This document shows, piece after piece, positions 7,391 to 13,308 of a DNA stretch of 13,853 nucleotides (positions within the stretch are counted from its first letter, which is position 1; each line of letters starts with the position of its first letter). Position numbers and translations under genes: made by a program. The notes beneath the pieces were generated by a model that did no database searches, was not told the origin of the DNA, and saw only the letters and a list, made by a program, of their open reading frames with translations. Origin of the DNA: UBA11858 sp964589145 (GTDB lineage Bacteria > Chloroflexota > Anaerolineae > Anaerolineales > UBA11858); NCBI GenBank assembly GCA_964589145.1, contig CAZPSL010000001.1:1-13853 (forward strand), in the 5' to 3' direction.

Positions 7391-7494
7391 CGTTGGGGGA
7401 GGTGGTCGAATCATCTGACAGTCGGATAGTCCGACACGGCCACGCGACTACCGGACTACTCGACTATGCGGCTACCTGCGCGACTGCCCCAACG
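7391..7494 (+). promoter_or_regulatory. Candidate structured RNA leader of the molybdenum hydroxylase genes
   Basis: Three nested or adjacent helices can be drawn by eye: CGTTGGGG (7391-7398) with CCCCAACG (7487-7494); GGTGGTCG (7401-7408) with CGACTACC (7445-7452, one G-U pair); and GTCGGA (7421-7426) with TCCGAC (7430-7435). The segment lies between the likely promoter and the first start codon. I do not recognise a known riboswitch class. An octamer repeat inside the segment is a competing explanation. Confidence 0.3.
7445..7476. repeat. Degenerate octamer tandem repeat
   Basis: Four consecutive octamers, CGACTACC, GGACTACT, CGACTATG and CGGCTACC, share the core GACTAC or a one-base variant. 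The pattern looks like a decayed simple repeat. Confidence 0.6.
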
Positions 7495-7528
7495 AAAAGT
7501 GCCGCCATCCTGGTGAGCAGCCGATCCT

Positions 7529-8404
7529 ATGAACCTTTGGAAACACTACCACATTGCCCAAACCGTTGATGACGCGCTGCGGACGCTGACCGCCGCGCCG
7601 GGGGAGGCCAAAATCATCGGCGGTGGAACCGACCTGCTGCTGGATCTGCAACAGGGACGTCACCCGCCAGTGCACACACTGGTGGATGTCACACAAATCC
7701 CGACGCTGACCGCGCTGAAAATCCGGGAGGGGGAACTGTTCATCGGGGCGGGAGTCCCGCACCGGAAAATCGCCGCATCTCCGCTCGTTCAGGAACACGC
7801 CCAGGCCCTCGCGGAAGCCTGCGGGCTGATTGGCGGCCCTCAGGTGCGCAACACCGCGACTCTGGGCGGCAACGTCGCTCACGCGCTCCCCGCTGCGGAC
7901 GGCACCATCGCCCTGATGACGCTGGGCGCGCAGGCGCAGGTCGGGCGGCTGGACGGTCACCGGCGGGTGCCGCTTGGAGAGTTGTTCCGGGGGCCGGGCA
8001 AAACCGCCCTGGCGGAAGACGAACTGCTGGTCGGGTTTTACCTGCCGCTGCGCGGCGCGGGGGAGGCTTCGGCCTTCAAGCGTGTCATGCGCCCGCAGGG
8101 GGTGGCAATTGCCATTCTCAACCTGGGGGCCTGGCTGCGCCGCGCGGGCGACCGCATTGCCGAAGCCCGCATCGCCGTCGGCCCTTCGGGGCCGGTGCCG
8201 CGCCGCATGACCGCTGCCGAGGCGGAACTGCGCGGCCAGATGCTTGACGATGACACCCTCCAGCGGGCGTATCAGGCCATTCTGGACGAAGCGAACTTCC
8301 GCACCAGCCGCCACCGGGCGACGAAGGAATACCGCCAGCACGTGGTTGGTGTGCTGCTGCGGGATGTGCTGACCACTGCATTTGAGCGGGCGGGAGCGGG
8401 CTGA
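7529..8404 (+). CDS. Molybdenum hydroxylase FAD-binding subunit (YgfM/CoxM-like)
   Basis: The 291-residue protein is the flavin subunit of a xanthine dehydrogenase-type enzyme. It passes electrons from the iron-sulfur clusters to an acceptor in the cytoplasm. The FAD-binding motifs IIGGGTDLLLDL at 29-40 and PQVRNTATLGGNVAHALPAA at 104-123 are intact. Residues ~185-285, including EARIAVGPSGPVPRR, form the CO-dehydrogenase flavoprotein C-terminal domain. Length is normal for a stand-alone FAD subunit. The ATG at 7529 follows a GGTGAG about 11 nt upstream, a rather long spacing. The Mo/Fe-S subunit gene follows 167 nt downstream, so the two very probably form one complex. An extended -10 element at 7333-7341 and a foldable leader precede the gene. 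Confidence 0.92.
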   Translation: MNLWKHYHIAQTVDDALRTLTAAPGEAKIIGGGTDLLLDLQQGRHPPVHTLVDVTQIPTLTALKIREGELFIGAGVPHRKIAASPLVQEHAQALAEACGLIGGPQVRNTATLGGNVAHALPAADGTIALMTLGAQAQVGRLDGHRRVPLGELFRGPGKTALAEDELLVGFYLPLRGAGEASAFKRVMRPQGVAIAILNLGAWLRRAGDRIAEARIAVGPSGPVPRRMTAAEAELRGQMLDDDTLQRAYQAILDEANFRTSRHRATKEYRQHVVGVLLRDVLTTAFERAGAG

Positions 8405-8571
8405 ACAGACCGGGCGCGGAAGATGTGAAGGGATACCGGTAAACAGGGATGCAGACGCACCCCGTATTTCCGCATCCCAACGCCCAATCCCCAACCCCCA
8501 ATCCCTAATCCCTAATCCCTGATCCCTGATCCCTGATCCCTGCTCTCCTGCCCATCCCAAAGGAACGACCC
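8405..8571. other. Spacer between FAD and Mo subunit genes
   Basis: No gene is seen. The right half is a C-rich repetitive tract: degenerate CCCAA/CCCCAATCC copies from ~8477 leading into six heptamers at 8500-8541. AAAGGA at 8559-8564 is the Shine-Dalgarno for the next gene, 7 nt before its ATG. Confidence 0.7.
8500..8541. repeat. Heptamer tandem repeat (AATCCCT x3, GATCCCT x3)
   Basis: Six uninterrupted 7-nt units span 8500-8541: three AATCCCT then three GATCCCT. Degenerate units precede it. The block of identical variants suggests stepwise expansion by slippage. It lies 30 nt before the start codon of the Mo subunit, so copy-number change would alter the spacing in the leader. Confidence 0.92.
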
Positions 8572-11409
8572 ATGAAACTCACCGTTAATGGAAAACCCAT
8601 CGAAATCGAACCCCGCCCCGGCGAAATGCTGGCGGATTTACTGCGCGAACGCCTGAACCTGACCGGCACCAAAATCGGCTGCAACGAAGCCGAATGCGGC
8701 GCCTGCACCGTGCTGGTGGATGGCGAACCTGTACTCTCCTGCACCTTCCCCTCGGCGAAGGCGGCAGGCAGGGAAATCATCACCGTTGAAGGGCTGGCCG
8801 CCCTCACCCCTGCCCCCGCCGCCGATGGCGGCACCCCCTTCCCCTCTCCCGCCGGGAGAGGGGAAGGGGGACGGGGGGATGGGGTGAGGGTCATCTTGCA
8901 CCCCCTCCAGGAAGCCTTCATCCGTCACGGCGCGGTGCAGTGCGGATTTTGCACCCCCGGTCAGTTGATGACCTCCTACGCGCTGCTACAGGAGAACCCC
9001 AACCCCACAGTGGACGACATCCGCCACGCGCTCAAGGATACCCTCTGCCGTTGCGGGACTTACCCCGCCATCGAGCGCGCCATCCTGGATGTGGCGGCGC
9101 ACAGCGCGGAACCCCTTGCCGCGGCCTCCGCCGAGCCGCTGCACGCCGTCGGGACAGCGCAAATCCGCCCGGACGCGGTGGAGAAAGTCACCGGGGCGGC
9201 GAAATTCACCGATGACCTCAAGTTTCCGGGGATGCTCCACGCCGCGGTCAAACGGGCCGGGATTCCCCACGGGATTTTGAAACGCCTCGAAACCGAGTCC
9301 GCCCGCGCCCTTCCGGGGGTGGCGGCGGTACTCACGGCGGCGGACATCCCCGGAGAGCAGAATCACGGGCTGGTCACCTACGATTGGCCCGCGCTGGTCG
9401 GAATCGGGGAGCGGGTGCGCTACGTCGGGGACGCGGTCGCCATCGTGGCTGCGGAATCCCGCGAAATCGCCCTGCAAGCGGTGGAACTGATTGAAGCCGA
9501 GTACGAACCGCTGGAAGTGGTCGCCACCGCCGTGCGCGCCAGGCAGCCCGACGCGCCGCAACTGCACGAAAAAGGCAACCTGCTGAAGCACATCAAGGTC
9601 CGCAAGGGCGAGATGGAGCAGGGCTTCGCCGAGGCCGACGTGGTGCTGGAGCACACCTTCCACACCCCCCCTTACGACCACGTTTTCATGGAGCCGGAAT
9701 GCAGCGTGGCGCGCCCCACCGAGGACGGGCGCATTGAAGTTTACGTCGGCTCGCAAATTCCGTATTCCGACCGCAGCCAGGTGGCGCGGGTGCTGGGCTG
9801 GCCGGAAGAGAAGGTGCGGATCGTCGGGCAGTTGATGGGCGGTGGGTTCGGCGGAAAGGAAGACATCGCCGGGCAAATCCACGCCGCGCTGCTGGCGCAG
9901 GCCACCGGCAGGCCGGTCAAACTGCTGTGGGACCGCCACGAAAGTTTGCTGGTGCACCCCAAGCGCCACGCCACGCAAATCCGCGTCAAGGTGGGCGCGA
10001 AGCGCGACGGACGGCTGACCGCGGTGGAGACCGAACTTTTTGGCGATGCGGGCGCGTACGCCTCGCTGAGCGAGAAGGTGCTGGCGCGGGCCACCACGCA
10101 CTCTTCCGGCCCCTACGACGTGCCCAGCGTGCGCGGCGATTGCTACGCCATGTACACCAACAACCCGCCTGCGGGCGCGTTCCGCGGTTTTGGGGCGCTG
10201 CAAGGGCAGTTTGCCATCGAAAACATGATGGACATGCTGGCGCACGAACTCGGCATGGACCCGGTGGAACTGCGCCGGATGAACGCCCTGCGGGTCGGCA
10301 GCGTGACCAACACCGGCCAGACCCTGCGCGAGAGCGTGGGGCTGCTGGAGTGCATCGAGAAAGTGGATGCCGAGATGCGGCGGATTGCGCGTGCCGAGGG
10401 CTTTGATGATCCCTTCAAGCCGCACCGCGTCCCTGGGCAGGAGCATCTGATCCGTTCCTGGGGATTTGCGGCTGCCTACAAGAACACCGGCCTTGGGGGC
10501 GGCGCGCCCGACAAAGCCGGTGCCGAAGTGGAACTCTACCCCGACGGCACGCTGGAGGTCCGCACCTCCTCGGCGGAGTTGGGGCAGGGGCTGGTGACCG
10601 TTCTGCGGCTGATCGTCTCCGAGGAGTTCAACGTGCCCCCGGAGCAGGTGCGCGTTCTGGTGATGGACACCGACCTGACCCCCGACGGCGGCCCCACGAC
10701 CGCCTCCCGCCAGACCTACGTGACCGGCAACGCGGCCCGCTACGCCGCCCAAACCCTGCGCGAAGCCATCGCCAGCGCGCTTGCCGAAAAGTTCGACGTG
10801 CCGCCGGATCAGGTGCGCTTCATCGAGGGGCTGGCGCAGGTCGGCGAGCAGACCATCCAGTTGGGCGAGGTGGTTGAGATCATGCACGCCGAAGGCCGTC
10901 AGCCGCGGGTGATGTACGAGTATTGGGCGCCCAAAACCCAGCCCCTGGGTACCGGCGGCGACATGCACTTTGCCTTTTCCTTCGCCGCGCAGGCCGCCGA
11001 AGTTGAGGTGGATACCCGCACCGGCGAGGTGCGCGTCCTGCGGGTGATTGCCGCCAACGACGTGGGCAAGGCCATCAATCCGCTGGGGCTGCAAGGGCAG
11101 GTCGAGGGCGGTGTCATCATGGGAGTCGGGCACGCCCTGACGGAGGATTTCATCCTCGAGGACGGGATTCCCTTCACCGACCATCTGGCGCGCTACCGGA
11201 TGCCGAACATCTCCCAGGTGCCGGAGATCACCTCCTTTGTGGTCGAGCATCCCACTGCGGAAGGCCCTTATGGCGCCAAAGGGGTCGGCGAGATCGTCAG
11301 CATCCCCACTATCCCGGCCATCACCAACGCGGTTTACAACGCCACCGGTGTGCGGGTAGACCGCCTGCCCGTGGATCAGGAAGATTTGGTTCACAAGCAG
11401 GCAGGGTAG
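8572..11409 (+). CDS. Fused [2Fe-2S]/molybdopterin subunit of a xanthine dehydrogenase-family hydroxylase (XdhD-like)
   Basis: This 945-residue protein joins the iron-sulfur and molybdenum subunits of a molybdenum hydroxylase, which inserts oxygen from water into purine-like heterocycles. Residues 1-75 are a plant-type ferredoxin with Cys37, 42, 45 and 57. Residues ~110-175 carry the second cluster, Cys124, 127, 159 and 161. From ~195 the Mo domains follow: GGGFGGKED at 423-431, AFRGFG at 536-541 and GAKGVGE with the catalytic Glu at 907. The fused layout and downstream ssnA match the E. coli XdhD group (putative selenate reductase/selenium-dependent hydroxylases), although XdhD itself lost the ferredoxin cysteines that are intact here. 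About 25 extra residues (~78-108) come from an inserted palindrome. Shine-Dalgarno AAAGGA is well placed. The last ~91 nt are duplicated downstream. Exact substrate is not known. Confidence 0.93.
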   Translation: MKLTVNGKPIEIEPRPGEMLADLLRERLNLTGTKIGCNEAECGACTVLVDGEPVLSCTFPSAKAAGREIITVEGLAALTPAPAADGGTPFPSPAGRGEGGRGDGVRVILHPLQEAFIRHGAVQCGFCTPGQLMTSYALLQENPNPTVDDIRHALKDTLCRCGTYPAIERAILDVAAHSAEPLAAASAEPLHAVGTAQIRPDAVEKVTGAAKFTDDLKFPGMLHAAVKRAGIPHGILKRLETESARALPGVAAVLTAADIPGEQNHGLVTYDWPALVGIGERVRYVGDAVAIVAAESREIALQAVELIEAEYEPLEVVATAVRARQPDAPQLHEKGNLLKHIKVRKGEMEQGFAEADVVLEHTFHTPPYDHVFMEPECSVARPTEDGRIEVYVGSQIPYSDRSQVARVLGWPEEKVRIVGQLMGGGFGGKEDIAGQIHAALLAQATGRPVKLLWDRHESLLVHPKRHATQIRVKVGAKRDGRLTAVETELFGDAGAYASLSEKVLARATTHSSGPYDVPSVRGDCYAMYTNNPPAGAFRGFGALQGQFAIENMMDMLAHELGMDPVELRRMNALRVGSVTNTGQTLRESVGLLECIEKVDAEMRRIARAEGFDDPFKPHRVPGQEHLIRSWGFAAAYKNTGLGGGAPDKAGAEVELYPDGTLEVRTSSAELGQGLVTVLRLIVSEEFNVPPEQVRVLVMDTDLTPDGGPTTASRQTYVTGNAARYAAQTLREAIASALAEKFDVPPDQVRFIEGLAQVGEQTIQLGEVVEIMHAEGRQPRVMYEYWAPKTQPLGTGGDMHFAFSFAAQAAEVEVDTRTGEVRVLRVIAANDVGKAINPLGLQGQVEGGVIMGVGHALTEDFILEDGIPFTDHLARYRMPNISQVPEITSFVVEHPTAEGPYGAKGVGEIVSIPTIPAITNAVYNATGVRVDRLPVDQEDLVHKQAG
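8834..8890. repeat. Palindromic repeat in frame inside the Fe-S domain
   Basis: Perfect 17-nt arms (8834-8850 and 8854-8870) enclose the loop GCC. The core CCCCTCTCCC/GGGAGAGGGG and the closing GGGGTGAGGG (8881-8890) are the same as in the intergenic copy at 7179-7214. It encodes the low-complexity stretch PFPSPAGRGEGGRGDG, between the two iron-sulfur motifs. Confidence 0.9.
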
Positions 11410-11428
11410 AGCGGATTGCCAATCCGCT
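11319..11428. repeat. Duplicated 110-nt segment, copy 1 (3' end of the Mo subunit gene)
   Basis: Matches 11548-11657 with three differences by eye in 110 nt. It covers the last ~30 codons, the stop codon and the following palindrome of the hydroxylase gene. This copy is in frame with the gene. Confidence 0.92.
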
Positions 11429-11430
11429 CT
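11408..11430. repeat. Palindrome overlapping the hydroxylase stop codon
   Basis: AGAGCGGATT (11408-11417) and AATCCGCTCT (11421-11430) are perfect 10-bp arms around GCC, starting inside the TAG stop. The duplicated copy at 11639-11657 keeps 8-bp arms. It could act as a transcript-end hairpin, but there is no T-tract. Confidence 0.8.
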
Positions 11431-11448
11431 GCGAGGAAGAAGACAACT

Positions 11449-11547
11449 TTGTGCGAAAATAGCCTTACCCCCCAATGGCTGGCCTGGGCGCGCGAGATTC
11501 AGGCGATTGCCCAAACCGGCGATACCTATGCCGAGAACCACTGGCAG
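11449..11547 (+). pseudogene. Remnant of a NUDIX hydrolase gene (N-terminal part only)
   Basis: From a TTG at 11449 the frame reads MCENSLTPQWLAWAREIQ and then AIAQTGDTYAENHW. This closely resembles the N-terminal extension of a NUDIX hydrolase subgroup, whose members carry a WLEWAREIQAIAQTGLTY-like opening followed by a DRERYE helix and then the catalytic Nudix box. Here the similarity stops at about residue 32, where the duplicated hydroxylase segment begins (11548). The frame continues to 11697 only as Arg-rich nonsense. A GAGGA at 11433-11437 may be the old ribosome binding site, with rather long spacing. It can hardly be a working hydrolase because the Nudix box is absent. The family call rests on one motif recalled from memory. 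Confidence 0.6.
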
Positions 11548-11657
11548 CATCACCAACGCGGTTTACAACGCCACCGGCGTTCGGGTAGACCGCCTGCCCG
11601 TGGATCAGGAAGATTTGGTTCACAGGCAGGCAGGGTAGAGCGGATTGCCAATCCGCT
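11548..11657. repeat. Duplicated 110-nt segment, copy 2
   Basis: Copy of the end of the hydroxylase gene (11319-11428), offset by 229 nt. Differences seen are at 11578, 11581 and 11624. It still encodes the hydroxylase C-terminus NAVYNATGVRVDRLPVDQED and its stop in one frame, but has no start and is not joined to the rest of that gene. Confidence 0.92.
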
Positions 11658-11696
11658 TTACCGATGCGATTTGCAACTGAAATGGAGTTTTGAGTG

Positions 11697-12713
11697 ATGA
11701 CCTACAGACGGGTAGAGATTACAGCATTTGGCGGCCCGGAGGTGCTCAGGGTGGTTGAGCAATCAGTTCTTCCGGAGCCGGAGGCTGGCGAGGTACGGGT
11801 GCGCATGCTGGCAACCGGAGCGAATTTTACCGATGTGATGATCCGCAAGGGAATGTACCCGGATGTGAAGGAGAAGCCGCCCTTTGTACCGGGATATGAC
11901 ATGGTTGGGGTGGTAGATGCCCTGGGAGATGGTACCTCCCGTTTTGCACCCGGTCAGATCGTGGCGGATTTAACCGTGCTGGGTGCATATTCTGAATACT
12001 TGTGCCTCCCGGAAGCGCATCTGACCCCCGTTCCTGATGGTTTGGACCCCGCAATGGCGGTTGCGCTTGTGCTTTCCTACCTGACTGCTTATCAGTTGTT
12101 GTACCGCGTTGCAGCCGTGCAATCCGGGCAGCGGATTATGGTTCACGGGGCGGGCGGTGCCGTTGGCTCTGCACTGCTCCAGTTGGGCAAACTGCTTGGT
12201 CTCAAGATGTACGGGACGGCTTCTCCCGCCAAACACGATGCGGTTCGTCGTTTGGGGGCTGTGCCGCTGGATTACCGGGACAAGCATTACCCTGCCCGTA
12301 TTCTCGCTGAGACTGGCGGCGTGGATGTTGTTTTCGACGGCATTGGCGGCGAAAGTTTCAAACGCTCGTTTCGGATGCTTAACAAGGGCGGCAAACTGGT
12401 CGCTTATGGATTTTACGATACCGTGCTGGGGCGGAGCGGCAGCATTCCGCTGGATTTCCTGCGTTTGCAGTTGTGGCGACTACTCCCCAACGGGCGCCTG
12501 ACCGTGTTTTACTCCATCGCTCCCTGGCGCGCCAAACATCCTGACTGGTATACCGCTGACTTGACAACCTTATTCGATTTGCTTCGACAAGGCAAGATCA
12601 AGCCGCTTATTGGCAAACGGCTGCCCCTGGTGGAGGCAGCACAGGCGCACGCGCTGGTGGAACGAGCGGCCGTGGCAGGGAAGATCGTCCTGTTGCCGGA
12701 GATGCAATCCTGA
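11697..12713 (+). CDS. Zinc-free medium-chain dehydrogenase/reductase, quinone-oxidoreductase-like
   Basis: The 338-residue protein belongs to the medium-chain dehydrogenase/reductase superfamily. The N-terminal GroES-like fold has FGGPEVL at 11-17 and PFVPGYDMVGVV at 62-73, typical of quinone oxidoreductase/QOR-type members. The Rossmann domain starts with VHGAGGAVGSALLQL (149-163), the usual NADPH-binding loop. The catalytic and structural zinc cysteines of alcohol dehydrogenases are absent, so NADPH-dependent reduction of quinones or enones is expected. FDGIGGESF and KGGKLVAYGF are also typical of the family. A TGGAG at 11683-11687 serves either the ATG at 11697 (9 nt) or a GTG at 11694 (6 nt). 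It lies between the Mo hydroxylase and ssnA on the same strand; a functional link to them is not shown. Confidence 0.9.
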   Translation: MTYRRVEITAFGGPEVLRVVEQSVLPEPEAGEVRVRMLATGANFTDVMIRKGMYPDVKEKPPFVPGYDMVGVVDALGDGTSRFAPGQIVADLTVLGAYSEYLCLPEAHLTPVPDGLDPAMAVALVLSYLTAYQLLYRVAAVQSGQRIMVHGAGGAVGSALLQLGKLLGLKMYGTASPAKHDAVRRLGAVPLDYRDKHYPARILAETGGVDVVFDGIGGESFKRSFRMLNKGGKLVAYGFYDTVLGRSGSIPLDFLRLQLWRLLPNGRLTVFYSIAPWRAKHPDWYTADLTTLFDLLRQGKIKPLIGKRLPLVEAAQAHALVERAAVAGKIVLLPEMQS

Positions 12714-12720
12714 CCAGTAG

Positions 12721-13218
12721 ATGATCCATTCCCGCGAAGACCATCCGCTTACCGAACTGCCCTTCGGACTGCCCGGAAAGATCTACCGCAGCCCGATGCC
12801 GTTCAGCCCCTACGACCCGCTGGGGCGGGTCTGGGATGCCTACCGCGCGGCGGAAATTTCGTTGGTGGTGGTGCTGACCGAACCCCAGGAGTACCTCGTC
12901 CACGCCCGGCGGGATTTGCCCGCTTTTTACCGGGCTGCCGGTCTGGAGGTGATCCGCCTGCCCGTCCCGGACTTCAAAGCGCCTCCGGACCCCGCCGCGC
13001 TGGAGGCGGCGATTGCCGCCGTACTCCGTCACGCGCAAGGCGGCGGTTCCGCCGCGGCGCACTGCATGGCGGGCGTGGGACGCACGGGCACGTTTATGGC
13101 CTGTTTGGCGAAACGTCATCTGCGCCTGGACGGGCGGGCGGCGACTGCCTGGGTGCGGACGTACATCCCCGGCGCGCTGGAAAGTCCCGTGCAGGAGCGG
13201 TTTGTACTGGATTTCTGA
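12721..13218 (+). CDS. Small Cys-based phosphatase (protein-tyrosine/dual-specificity type)
   Basis: The 165-residue protein carries the phosphatase signature HCMAGVGRTG (114-123), with nucleophile Cys115 and Arg121. PVPDF at 81-85 places Asp84 as the likely general acid. The size and single-domain layout fit atypical dual-specificity or tyrosine phosphatases that act in the cytoplasm; the substrate may be a phosphoprotein, a phosphoinositide or another phosphate ester. N-terminal LPGKIYRSPMPF resembles the strand that opens these domains. The ATG starts 7 nt after the stop of the oxidoreductase gene, so co-transcription and perhaps translational coupling are likely; only a weak purine-rich site is seen. 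A 33-nt palindrome follows its stop codon. Catalytic residues look intact; target unknown. Confidence 0.87.
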   Translation: MIHSREDHPLTELPFGLPGKIYRSPMPFSPYDPLGRVWDAYRAAEISLVVVLTEPQEYLVHARRDLPAFYRAAGLEVIRLPVPDFKAPPDPAALEAAIAAVLRHAQGGGSAAAHCMAGVGRTGTFMACLAKRHLRLDGRAATAWVRTYIPGALESPVQERFVLDF

Positions 13219-13233
13219 TTTTTCACTGCCCTG

Positions 13234-13266
13234 ACGACTGGCAGTCCTGCCAGGACTGCCAGTCGT
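13234..13266. repeat. 33-nt perfect palindrome, copy 2
   Basis: Arms 13234-13249 (ACGACTGGCAGTCCTG) and 13251-13266 are perfect reverse complements around a single C. It is the same element as 6965-6997, differing only at the second position of each arm. It lies between the phosphatase stop and ssnA. Confidence 0.9.
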
Positions 13267-13308
13267 GCCCCCGGAATCATCCAGGGGCTGGAGTTTGGAG
13301 AGTGACCC

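Larger units (their letters stand above)
6794..7528. other. Divergent, repeat-rich intergenic region
   Basis: This 735-nt gap between the leftward lipoprotein operon and the rightward molybdenum hydroxylase genes has no credible gene. It holds a leftward -10 element, two copies of a 24-nt repeat, a 33-nt palindrome, two copies of a 30-nt hairpin repeat with a G-rich tail, a rightward extended -10 element and a foldable leader. Open frames here (for example 6935-7327 on +) are made of repeat sequence and were not called. Confidence 0.7.

Noticed and set aside
8500..8541. Telomere-like repeat
   Set aside because: The complementary strand resembles some eukaryotic telomere units, but the setting is an internal bacterial spacer between two subunits; it is a simple heptamer repeat.
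8572..11409. Selenocysteine codon in the hydroxylase
   Set aside because: The frame has no internal TGA; any selenium would be a labile cofactor, which sequence here cannot show.
8986..11556. Very long open frame on the minus strand
   Set aside because: It is antisense to the Mo hydroxylase gene, His/Gly/Leu-rich without recognisable motifs, and is explained by codon bias in a GC-rich gene.
11416..11697. 93-codon open frame as a real gene
   Set aside because: Only the segment to ~11547 resembles a protein family; the rest is the duplicated hydroxylase end read in a wrong frame.
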